Assembly (NCBI GenBank): GCA_030295235.1
Contig: AP026143.1
Coordinates: forward strand, 558,001 to 622,000
Direction: 5' to 3'
Length of the DNA: 64,000 nucleotides
Source: Fistulifera solaris
Lineage: Eukaryota; Bacillariophyta; Bacillariophyceae; Naviculales; Stauroneidaceae
The notes under the pieces were generated by a model. The model searched no databases. It was not told the DNA's origin and saw only the letters and a program-made list of their open reading frames with translations. The translations under genes were made by a program, and so were the position numbers. Below, one piece after another: positions 22,518 to 32,508 of this stretch. Every line of letters begins with the position of its first letter. The stretch's first letter is position 1.

Positions 22518-23484
22518 TCAACCGGACGCGGCTGCCAAAGAAGTAGAAGAAATCAGTTCTTGAATGTTCTGTCGTTGATTTTGCAGTCGTCGTTCGAGAT
22601 ACTCCTTCTTTTGCCCTAAATCCGTCTGTAGCTTGCTTCCTGACTCCGCCTGTTCTTTCAAGTACTCAATTGCCCCTTCTTTTGAAGGCCATTTCATAAC
22701 GAAAGCCTTTCCGACCGCTTTGTAGCAGTGGCGGTCTGCGGATAGTTCCGATAGTTCACTTCCTGTAACCTCCGAAATACGAACTTGTCGTTGCGCTGAA
22801 ACGATTTGCTGCTCAACTGATTGAAGCTCTTGCGCCGTTCGGAGTTGTTGCTCCTGCAGATCGGCCAACTCCTTTTGTGTTGCCTCGTCCAATGTGACCG
22901 CCGATGTCGCTGGGATTGATGTCAAATTATTCGTGTTCGATTTCGCCGCTTTCTGCTTCATCTTTTGTTGAACAATCTGTAGCAGTTTCTTGAGTGGGGC
23001 GACATCACTAGCGCCATCACTTTGCGCGAGACCATGCTGCAGGGTTTGAATTGCTGTTTCGTACTCATGTAATTCGTTTTGTGCCATCGCCAAACGGTAA
23101 TATCCTTTCAAAAATGCAGGATTGAGTCGCAGGCATTCTTTTGCATCCTTACTAGCCTCTTCCCAGTTTTCTAGACCAGCATGTGTGGCACTAGATAGAA
23201 TACACATTTTTGAGAAGCAAGAAGAAATGGTACTAGCCTCGACAATATAATTGAGAAGCTTACCTACGGTTGGAAAAGAGGACGTGATTACTAGGATCCA
23301 TCTTGATCGCCTGAGAATAATGCTCCAGAGCTTTCGCGTAATCTTTGGCGCTGAATGCGGCATTTCCTAATCTATAAGAGCAAGCGTGCAGGACGTAGAT
23401 AACGAAAGACGATTGAGATACTGCTCGCATCGCGATGACTTCAAGCCGATGCACTTACTCTTTTAGCTGTGCTGCGGTGCTCAT
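22518..23484 (-). CDS. TPR co-chaperone fused to a prefoldin-1-like domain
   Basis: Three exons: 23459-23484, 23264-23371 and 22518-23190 (introns 87 and 73 nt), 268 residues. Residues 1-110 form about three TPR helix pairs of the STI1/HOP type ([60 protein letters not shown]). After a short Lys/Ser linker the C-terminal 110 residues form a coiled-coil hairpin that reads like beta-prefoldin subunit 1: [20 protein letters not shown], a TGSEL...YKAVGKAFV hairpin tip, then [19 protein letters not shown]. Free prefoldin-1 has no TPR. The fusion suggests a co-chaperone linking Hsp70/Hsp90 tails to prefoldin-type clients, which is inference. Confidence 0.8.
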
Positions 23485-23624
23485 TTATATTATATTATCT
23501 TTGAAGAGCTATCTACAAATGAAAAGAGAGATTAAGGTCATACAAACGACTGATATTCGTTTAGATTGTTTGCTGATGATTGCTGTTGTGTTTTTGCTGC
23601 ATATAACGCTGCAACAGAAAAAAA

Positions 23625-24826
23625 GGCAGTTGAACCATGCTGGTGGACCTTTTTGGACCGTACGTCGTCGGACTTACTTAGAAAGAAGACATACCAAAGC
23701 GACATACTATCCAAAAAACTTTTTGGATCCAGCCAATCAGATGGCTTCGATCCAAAAAGTCGAGCGAGTCGGCCAATCAAAATGCGCCATCCAAAAGCCC
23801 ACTTTTAGCCGCCTGTACGCGATCCGGGCGGGCGGGTTTCAAAATTGACGATCCATAGTCACTTTTTCGATCACCCTATTGTCGCCATAATCTGAGATCC
23901 TCGTAATCTGGAAGTAGAAATGAGGAATAAAACTAGTATATACCTTAGCATCAAAGTTAGCGCTTCAAAAAGAGTCATGGAGAGAAAGTAGCTACATCTT
24001 TGGGAAATGAGGCGATTTGCGTCCACTTTACCTCGGCGTCTCAATTGCTTCTACACTTCCGCAAAACCTCTAGTTCTGAAATAGAAAAGTGAGTATTGAT
24101 AACCATAGTCGGATGGTCTACGAATGGATTCATTTCCGCATTACGTGAAACACATTTCACGACCAAAGTCGCGGATCAGTTTGGTCCCGAAGGTGATATA
24201 ATAAAGGAGAAATGGACCAGCATTGCTAACTAATACTTTACAACATCGTTATCGCTATTATTGAGTTATAAATTATTGAAATTTAGCGGTTCTGTCACTG
24301 GAGACAAGCTGGTGACTCGTCGCAAGGAGACAGAAAACGTTGACATGAAAATTGAACAGCAGGACTGCAACACAAAGATGCCTTTTCACGCTAAAACGCT
24401 TAAATTCGGAGCATGATAGTTTTTGACATTGCCATAAAGTCACCTTTACCTGGGAACCGGCTCCCTGCGAGCATTCTCGGCGAAGTTTTCTCAGTCGACT
24501 GCAAGTTTTCGGTCGTCGGAATATCCTAAGAACCCGCAGATCGTCGCTCTTTTCCATCACCGATCGCCGTGTAACTGCTCATGAATAGTTATGGTCATCT
24601 GATGAGTGTTGTTCTGAAAAACAAGAGCTCGATTGAGGCGAAATTCGATTGGAAATGCGATTTTGTTGTCGATCGCGACGAAAAAATTTATTGAGAAAAT
24701 CTCTTTTGTGCGAACGACGAAATGCGAGATTTTATTGAGAAAGACGCCTTTCGGCGTCTGCCCATCGCTCGCTTCGCTCGCGAGCAATAAAATATCCAAA
24801 TGGTCCACCAGCATGGTTCTACTGCC
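23625..24826. mobile_element. Candidate non-autonomous DNA transposon with 25-bp inverted ends and 8-bp flanking duplication
   Basis: The ends are inverted repeats: 23625-23649 begins GGCAGTTGAACCATGC, and 24802-24826 is its reverse complement with one mismatch in 25. Immediately outside, both ends carry GAAAAAAA (23617-23624 and 24827-24834), as expected for an 8-bp target-site duplication of hAT-like elements. The interior has no intact transposase, only short ORFs. Two perfect hairpins lie at 24742-24759 (AGACGCC/GGCGTCT) and 24767-24785 (GCTCGC/GCGAGC). The A-rich duplication could be coincidence. Confidence 0.5.
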
Positions 24827-25034
24827 GAAAAAAATGTTGCGGGTGCTCGGCTCGGCTCGCTCGGTGCTGATGCCTTGTCTGCCCACCCCCGTCAGTCTCC
24901 TACCGGTACCAGTACAAATAAATTATGTCTTACTCAAAGCTCACTAGGTCTAGTCTATAGACTCCAAGTAGTGTTTTCCGTATTTCGACATGACTGGAAT
25001 TCAATCATGAATCATGAGTCAGGAAAGACTAGCA

Positions 25035-25412
25035 TTACGTCTCAAGATAGTTTTTGATCGACTCGAAGCAGCATTTGTAACACTTTAAATACAATGCAAG
25101 ATTCGTTGCAAGTTGACAGGCTGCATTAAATAGATACGTAAGGTCCATATTGAATGACTCTGAGTTAAAATTTTTTTCTTTGGTTGCCAGGACTATATCC
25201 ATCACGGACGAATCATCATCATTAATTTCCATTGTCAATCGCATAAGGCGGCATACGTGTGTCTCCGCATCGGACGAAGGTACTTTTTGCGGCAAGAGGT
25301 CTTCTCTCTCCTCATCTGTAACGTCCTTGAAGGGTGAAATTTCGACGATGTCCCCAGAACAGATAAAGAACAACAGTTTCCGGAGAACTCTTATGTAGCC
25401 CACACAGTTCAT
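25035..25412 (-). CDS. Hypothetical ORF downstream of the aldo-keto reductase
   Basis: 125-codon frame starting 4 bp downstream of the aldo-keto reductase stop, on the same strand. It is acidic in the middle (DVTDEEREDLLPQK, EINDDDSS) with a Cys-rich end (YLKCYKCCFES). No family recognised and no signal or membrane segment. The composition is protein-like, but it could be 3'UTR sequence of the neighbour. Confidence 0.3.
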   Translation of the reverse strand: MNCVGYIRVLRKLLFFICSGDIVEISPFKDVTDEEREDLLPQKVPSSDAETHVCRLMRLTMEINDDDSSVMDIVLATKEKNFNSESFNMDLTYLFNAACQLATNLALYLKCYKCCFESIKNYLET

Positions 25413-25416
25413 TCAA

Positions 25417-26653
25417 TCAATCAAAGTCTAAATGACGAAGAGGGTCTCTTCTCCAACACAGCCTAGTTATCTCATTGACATCTGCGTCGGGATTGTTTTT
25501 GATGACATTCGATCTCAAGTCCTTTTTGAGCCGCTCGACTTGTTCATCGGTTATACATATGCTTAAAGTGGCAGCGTTTTCAAGCATACGGCTTTTGGAT
25601 GTCGTCTTTGGTATCTGTACGCAGTTGCGCTCAAGACCCCACCGTAGTAAGGTCTGTGCCGGAGTCGCCTTGAGCTGCGACGCCAACTCAATTACCAAGG
25701 AAGCATCCAAAAGCGAGCATTTCTGCTTCTTCGTAACCTTTTCTCCTAATAGTTGTGCGAATATTTGTTTCCCTGTGTCTTGACCCCCAGACTAGCGTAC
25801 GCTTGAACAACAATACCTTCTTGATGACAATAGTCGAGTAGCTCGTCCTGGGGATGAAGCGGATGCACTTCCACTTGATTGACTGCCGGCGGCCAAATCT
25901 TTGCCGATTCTTTAAGTTTCTGAAGCTGTTTGATTGACATGTTACTGACACCTATGGAGCGACAAAGACCTTGCCGGTATGCATCTTCCATAGCTCTCCA
26001 CGTTTCGGCACGAAGATCAGCCATTTCCTCGGGCGCAGTTGTCGCGTAGAAAAAGGATCCTTCTCTACATCTTCATTTTTCCTATTCATGGTATTGTAGG
26101 CTGGTCCAGGCCAATGCATTAACCACAAGTCCACGTACTCCATAGCGAGTCTCTTGAGCGACAATTTCAAACATTGCAGACTGGCATCGTAACCATGATA
26201 TTTACGCCAGTGCTTTGTGGTAACGAACATCTCCTCACGCGATTGTATGATCTTCTCATCAATTGCTTTTCGAATAGCTTGTCCCACTAACGCTTCTGTC
26301 TTTTCGCCTCCATAAATAAATGCCGTGTCAATAGCACGGTATCCACATCGAATGGCTTCCAATGTAGCATCGAGAGCCTGCTTTTCACCCAATCGATAAG
26401 TTCCATAGCCGATCCAGGGTAAAATGACGGACTCCCCCTTTGCGGGTGTAATCAAGCGTATTCCGTCTACCATAGATTGAGCATCCTCGGCGGATGTTTC
26501 GCGGAAGTGCATCGAAGAATACTTTCTATTCTCATGAGTTAGCGTCGCCGCAGACCGTCTGGTGGCCACCTCCCTCCCGAATGTCATTTGACGATGAGTG
26601 TGTTCACGAAAGAGGAACAGCGCCGATAGAAAGGAATAGGAAGCCAATGTCAT
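25417..26653 (-). CDS. Aldo-keto reductase
   Basis: NADPH-dependent carbonyl reductase of the (beta/alpha)8 AKR fold, about 412 residues. After a hydrophobic start (LASYSFLSALFLF) come LPWIGYGTYRLGE, the catalytic-Asp region GYRAIDTAFIYGGE, the catalytic Lys in FVTTKHWRKYHGY, YVDLWLMHWPGP, the substrate-strand IGVSNMSIKQL, NQVEVHPLHPQDEL and the cofactor-site end IPKTTSKSRMLEN. The usual catalytic Tyr position is occupied within the IYGG segment. Two one-base shifts are needed: at the A5 run 26050-26054 (joining KDPFFYATTAPEEMADLRAE) and at the C5 run 25784-25788 (joining YASLGGQDTGKQIFAQLLGE). The substrate is unknown. Confidence 0.88.
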
Positions 26654-26787
26654 TCTCTGGCGTTCACCAAAACTGGGGAAACGACGTTAAAATTCTGCCT
26701 CGCTGTAGGCTCCACGTAGAAACTTGTACTGAGAGGCAGAATTTTAAAGTCCTCTCCGGACTGCATTTGTGTAAAGTCACACCAGGT

Positions 26788-27707
26788 GTATTTCAATCGT
26801 ACAGAAAAGGGGCAATCCAGAAATTCTGGACCATTTTTATTTCGTTCATACAGAAAATCTGGGGTGGTCCAGAAATTCTGGACCATTTTTATTTCATTCA
26901 TACAGAAAATCTGGGGTGGTCCAGAAATTCTGGACCATTTGTATTTCATTGATACAGAAAATCTGGGGTGGTCCAAAAATTCTGGACCATTTGTATTTCA
27001 TTCATACAGAAAATCTGGGGTGGTCCAGAAAGTATTTCATTCATACAGAAATCTGGGGTGGTCCAGAAATTCTGGGGTGGTCCAGAAATTCTGGACCAGT
27101 TGCATTGTATTCATACAGAAAATCTGGGACGGTCCAGAAATTCTGGACCAGTTGCATTGCATTCATACAGAAAATCAGGGACGGCCCAGAAATTCTGGAC
27201 CACTTGCATTGCATTCATACAGAAAATCTGGGACGTTCCAGAAATTCTGGACCGTTTGCATTTCATTCATACAACAACTCGGGGGCGGTCCAGAAATCCT
27301 GGACAATTTTTATTTCATTCATACAGAAAATCTGGGGTGGTCCAAAAATTCTGGACCATTTGTATTTCATTCATACAGAAAATCTGGGGTGGTCCAGAAA
27401 GTATTTCATTCATACAGAAATCTGGGGTGGTCCAGAAATTCTGGGTGATCCAGAAATTCTGGACCATTTGTATTTCATTCATACAGAAAATCTGGGGTGG
27501 TCCAGAAATTCTGGACCATTTGTATTTCATTCATACAGAAAATCTGGGACGGTCCAGAAATTCTGGACCAGTTGCATTGCATTCATACAGAAAATCTGGG
27601 ACGTTCCAGAAATTCTGGACCGTTTGCATTTCATTCATACAACAACTCGGGGGCGGTCCAGAAATCCTGGACAATTTTTATTTCATTCATACAGAAAATC
27701 TGGGGCC
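26788..27707 (+). repeat. Minisatellite array 1, 52-bp unit
   Basis: About 17 units of 52 bp. Each unit has two near-palindromic cores, CCAGAAATTCTGG and ACAGAAAATCTGG, separated by a T-rich spacer (ATTTTTATTTCATTCAT or ATTGCATTCAT variants) and joined by GGGTGGT or GGGACGGT. A few units are truncated (CCAGAAAGTATTTC). A block of about 368 bp is itself duplicated: the truncated unit recurs at 27025 and 27394, and the variant ACGTTCCAG recurs at 27233 and 27601. All three plus frames are largely open because 52 is not a multiple of 3; I do not regard these as genes. Confidence 0.95.
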
Positions 27708-27793
27708 GTCTAGCCGAAGGAGTTTACTTAATAATAGATCTGAGTGTGGTAGACAATCCAAAATTAGAGTAAGTTTTAACAACTCGTATCAAC

Positions 27794-30419
27794 TTAGCCA
27801 GCAAATCCCCTTAAAACGCGCTCCAATGTCCCAACTACAATCACTTCCTCATCTTCGTTTTCTCGTTGAAGAGACGGGACTTCCGCCTTCCGCAGGACTT
27901 TGAATTTCGACGTTAACCATTTCTCAGTTAATGTCTCATCAGCCAGCCCGTAATAGATCCCATTTCGAAAGCAGAACCAAAGAAACTGTCTCCAAATAAT
28001 GTCACCCCGCATAACTTCAGGATTCCCAATCACAATCAAAAGATTTTCAGCTCGTGTAAGCGCGACATTACATCGTTTGGCCTGACCAAAAGTCCCTCCC
28101 TCACATCGTGACTCACAAACGCCGGCGTCGAACGAGTCAAGCTTAAAACAATAACGCTTCGTTCCACCGCTTGGAAATCTTCAATGGTTCCCACATTGAC
28201 CGCACTCAAACCAACGTCACGTAGCAGACGACGAATGGCGACTACCTGACCTCGAAAGGGTGCCACTACTCCAATGGACTCAGTCGGGACGTGCTTTTGC
28301 TTGACTAGGGCAACTACAATCTTTGCAACTGCTTCAGCTTCTACTGTATTAGTCCAACTGTTGCTTGGATATCCGGATTTGATCGTCACTGTTTGATCGA
28401 TCCCGTTGACACCAAGAAATGGATGGGCCAACCCGGAGTTTTGAACGGTTGTAATTCGGAGGGAACATCGTGGCGATACGGGAGCTCTACTGGAATAGAG
28501 AACGACTCAATGGACTGTAACACGTCGTCCCAATAAGCTAGCTCTTCCATGTCCTGGTGTTTTGCCTGTTGAAGCTGATCTTCATAAAACATAGCGCTGG
28601 GCAGACACAAAAGAGCTTCATGACCGCGGTAGTTCTGAAACAAGAAGGTAGTGCCTTGTCGATCATAGTGCATTGAATCAACCAAATAATCTTCTACTTG
28701 AAGTCTTTCTGGTAACACACGTCCTCTGAGTAAACGTTCCATCCATGATGTGACCAAGCCAGTTGAGTCAGAATGCACAATTGGTGACAACTGCTTCGGA
28801 TCCCCGACCAATGCAATTTCGGTACGCGCATGCCCAGGATCGATTACAACAGACAAGGGAATCAGCACCTCCGGTTCAGTAGCTTGTGCAGATTCATCCA
28901 AAAAGAAATGAGTGAAGTGCGGCTCAGTACTCGAAATATCCACTTGCATACCCGAAGAGCGGGAAACGTCTCGTACATACTCGGCAAAAGTGTGTCGCCG
29001 TATTCGCAACTGCTGATTCGTAAGACCGGCTTGGTACAACAAAGAGGCATCATATGTCGTACACACAATCACTTCAAAGTCCAGTAGCGTGTCGGGAAGT
29101 TCAAAGAGCGCTGTTGTGGGTGACTGGTAGCAAAATGGTAGCACCGCTGTCGGAATCGTTGTTACGGGTCGATCACGACTCAGAAGCCGAAATAGCTGCG
29201 AATCGTCCATAAATTCACCCAGTCGACACGTGACAACATCGGCTGCTGTATGGGAGGGCGTGCATAGCAGTATTCGGTAGCAGGGCATGCCTTGGAGGCG
29301 ATTGTATGCCCACAAAAACTGCACCGCTGTTAAAAGAGTGCCCGTTTTACCCGTTCCTGCTGGGCCGGTCAGTATCAACGGGGAAAGTAATTGATTTGTC
29401 GAGTCAGATCGCGAATCGCGAGTACGATTCATAATAGCGTTGACAAAGGATCGCTGGTCCTTGTTCAAGCGAAAGTAGGCCCGAACGACTTTCGACGATG
29501 CACCAGCTGCCTCGCTTGACAGTTTATTCTCTAGTGCCCTTTTGAGATGATCTGGGGCTTCCATTCCTCCCGGTGAAGCCGGAACATTGGATCGTTCGCC
29601 CAATAGTAAGCGCTCGAGTTCATCCCCTTTCGTACTAGATGCAACAACCCACGCCAAGGCCGATAGCATTTGCTTCATAGGCTCCACCGAAGGAATGAAA
29701 CGAACGTTAAAAGCTCCCTTATACAATGAAGATAGATTTTCAGCTTGAAAGTCAGGCAACCAACTCAAAATGACACGGCCTCCTTGCGAACGCTGCACAT
29801 CATGGACACGGCAATGAATTTCCACATGACTGGGCAACGGGGCCATGACGTTGTAGTAAGATCTCGTCTCGGCTGTGACAATGGGTCGGCTCAAAACAGT
29901 CAAGGGACGAATCAGCGCAATGTCACCGACCAAGATGGGAGGTGCTGCATCCGCTATGCCAGTCACAGTAAGAATCGCCATGGGGCGATCGGCATTGCCC
30001 GATTGTACAACAATGTTGACACCATATTGAGAACACTTCTCAGCCAAAAGAAGTCTTTCACGTCGTTCTTGAATTAGTACACTCTCCCAATATTCACAGT
30101 ATTGTTTCAAATCGGCCCATTCAGACAAAAGAGGCACTGCTTTGAACTCTTCCTTGTGTCGTAGTTTGTGTTGATTGTACTGGACACCCCAATACAACTC
30201 GGGAAAAATATCCGATCGAAAGGGAAATAATTTTCTATTGCCTGGCGTTTCTGGACCGATTACCTTTGGCATGTGCGGGGTGTAGTCGTAGGTCGGAACG
30301 GCTTGCGTAATCGTCCATTCATTGACGCGACGCAAGTGATGCGGAACGAAAACATCGGCCAAAACAGCTGCTTTATTCAATACAGGTTTCACCGTCGCCG
30401 CGGTGTCGTTGTCTGCCAT
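27794..30419 (-). CDS. SF1 RNA helicase, MOV10/SDE3 (Armitage)-like
   Basis: Superfamily-1 Upf1-like helicase, about 875 residues. The N-terminal 300 residues form the accessory beta-rich region. Motor motifs in order: the Q-type RLNKDQRSFVNAIM, Walker A LTGPAGTGKTGTLL, Ia LLCTPSHTAADVV, DEAD-like FFLDESAQATEPE, motif III LVGDPKQLSPIVHS, IV FLFQNYRGHEALL, V VGTIEDFQAVERSVIVLSLT and VI KRCNVALTRAENLLIVIGN. Relatives act in small-RNA silencing and control of transposon RNA; that role here is inferred. Two one-base shifts are needed, at CCC 28432-28434 (KTPGLAHPFLGVNG) and near CCC 28094-28100 (REGTFGQAKRCNVALTRA). Array 1 lies about 85 bp past its stop. Confidence 0.9.
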
Positions 30420-30949
30420 TCCCGATGCACGATGAGATGTACTCGCTTCTAATGAAAAATCTGCTCAAGTTGCTTTATCAAGACATCATTTGAGCTCCTG
30501 AAGATACCGCTAAAAAAATTGCAAATGATTTTGGCGTGAAATTTTTGTGAACCATTGAAAAACAGCGCGCAGCAGCATACCAGTATAGCGAAACATTTTC
30601 GCTATAAGCAATCATTAGTATCCGTGACTGAAGCTACTGGTAGAAGCTATGAACTAAGCCACGACGGTGCCAAAAGTATGCAAAACATTTCAGATTATAA
30701 AAGGGATGTTTTGGGATGTTGCAGGGAAGTGACAATTTAGTTTTGTTTCATTGCACTTTTACTAATGGTTGCTAAACACACAACGCCCAAAACGCGGCAA
30801 TAGCCTTACATTATCGCAAGTTTGAACGGCGAAAAACTAATTGAAACTAGCTCTACACAAGATGCTTGACTAAAAGCCTAATTTATGAAAAATAAACAAC
30901 CAACAATCTATTTCCTTAGCTCGACTAAACCGTCGTTACTTCCACACTA
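30420..30949. other. Intergenic, nothing recognised
   Basis: 530 bp spacer upstream of the helicase start and downstream of the HMG-box gene. No gene or array seen. Confidence 0.5.
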
Positions 30950-31957
30950 TCATCCGGGCGCATCTTTTTCGAGGCCCGTTCCTCGCTGCCTTCTTCGTCC
31001 CGAGGTCGCTTTTTCTTTTTCGGTGCTGGATTCCGTTCCTTTTTCGGCATTCTCTTTTCGTTGTTCCACTCGTACTCGGGCGGTTAATGTAAAACAATGT
31101 CGACTGGCTACTTCATCTTCCTCCATGAATCGACACCGATCATCCTCTTCTTTCGCTGCATAGACATCTCTTTCGGCTTTCGATAACTTTTCCCATGCTC
31201 GCATGAGCCGGTCGTTGAGATTCGTGTAGATCAAGAACGGATCGATGTTTGTAACATCGGCACCTTTCTTTTGAGACTTTCGATAACTTCCTTCTCGGCC
31301 GCTTCTTTTAACTTGTCACGCATATCGGCCACAAAAAGTGAAATTCGGATTGAATGGGCTTGACTTCGGAAAGGCGGAGTTCAGCAGCTTCCGCATTCCG
31401 AAGTCGCTCCGCCTCCAAATCGTCCATTTTCTTCGTTCCAAACTCTTCCGGTTTTGGCAACTTCTCCCCTTCATCCCCCACGCTTTCTTCTTTCACCGCA
31501 CGCGCCGGTGAATACGGCAATTTCCCCGTCGCTCTTCCCCCCGCGAGTGGATCGTGAGGATGCCGGAGGTTGCGGCGGATAGCGGCCCTCCATGGGCGGC
31601 CCATAGCCGCTTCCGTACCACGGTCCACGATGATTTGGATAGGGAGGATAGCCGTTGCCGGCGTACGGAGGAGGATACGACTGTCCGTACGGATAGCTTC
31701 CGGGCGGAGGAAACCCGTAATGAGGCGGAGGAGGGCCTTTGCTCGGATCATTACTCGGCGGAGAAGAAGATGCGTTGTAAGGAGGATAGCCCGGTGGAGG
31801 AGGAGGATAAGGAGCATAACCCGGCCCCATCATCATTTGCGCTGGATGTCGTTCCGGAGGACTGCGTCCGGCACTGGAAGGCGCCTCCATCGACGGGCGG
31901 CGGCGGAGGGCCTGCGGCACTTGCTGCGGCGGCGCCGTTTGGATTTATTGATGGCAT
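30950..31957 (-). CDS. Proline-rich HMG-box protein
   Basis: About 335 residues. The first half is low-complexity Pro/Tyr/Gly (GYAPYPPPPPGYPPYNASSS, AGNGYPPYPNHRGP), probably disordered. After a charged helix (KKMDDLEAERLRNAEAAELR) comes an HMG-box-like domain: PIQSEFHFFVADMRDKLKEA, then NLNDRLMRAWEKLSKAERDV and DDRCRFMEEDE. It ends in a basic Glu/Lys tail. A nuclear chromatin or transcription role is inferred. The reading frame needs four one-base adjustments that cancel out: near 31881-31888, at C6 31537-31542, at A5 31333-31337 and near 31263-31267. I start at ATG 31957 (MPSINPNGAAAA). The GC-rich, repetitive region makes assembly errors likely. Confidence 0.65.
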
Positions 31958-32508
31958 TGTCGTATTACTGTGATGACTGCAATTATTCGGACGAACCGGC
32001 CGATGGGAAATGCTCGGAGAGAATTGCACCGATTCTTCTGTGAAATGATATCGCCTCGCGGCACGAAAGTCCGTTCGATCGTCTGTTGCAACTCTTCGAC
32101 AAGCAGGAGATCGTTTTCAACGGACGGTGCTGACAAAGCAACAAAGTAGGAAATCGGTAAGTGGAGGACGTTGAATTTCGGGTTCAACGTTTACTACTTA
32201 AAGGAAAAGTTGATTTTTATTATAACAATTTGAGACAATTCGGTACTGATTTCTACTGTCCTCCAGCAGACAAAAATGCTACTCATGACCGGAAAGCAAT
32301 AGTGTAAAAAAGTAATATACACTTTGGAGTTATAGTGCATCCAAGACGAAGCACATAGGCCACATTATTAAAGCTTTTCGTCGTATAGAATTGAGGTGTT
32401 AAACTCTAGAGTGCTGCTACTCAACGAATCAATAGTGGTAACTATGGAGCTACGATCCTATGTTTATTTCATTTATTTACATTCCAAAACACTACAAAGT
32501 AAACTGTT
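31958..32508. other. Intergenic, nothing recognised
   Basis: 550 bp between the HMG-box gene start and the proline dehydrogenase stop. Overlapping small ORFs near 32000-32187 are in the wrong frame for the HMG-box gene. Confidence 0.4.

Noticed and set aside
26816-26828. CCAGAAATTCTGG as a heat-shock element
   Set aside because: A heat-shock element needs GAA and TTC separated by two bases; here they are separated by one.
26786-27903. Three overlapping plus-strand ORFs of 220-311 codons
   Set aside because: They are translations of the 52-bp minisatellite, open for arithmetic reasons, without starts or domains of their own.
31308-31817. Leu-rich ORF starting MLLILLLHRAILL taken as a membrane protein
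   Set aside because: Its first half is an out-of-frame reading of the Pro/Tyr-rich coding region of the HMG-box gene.
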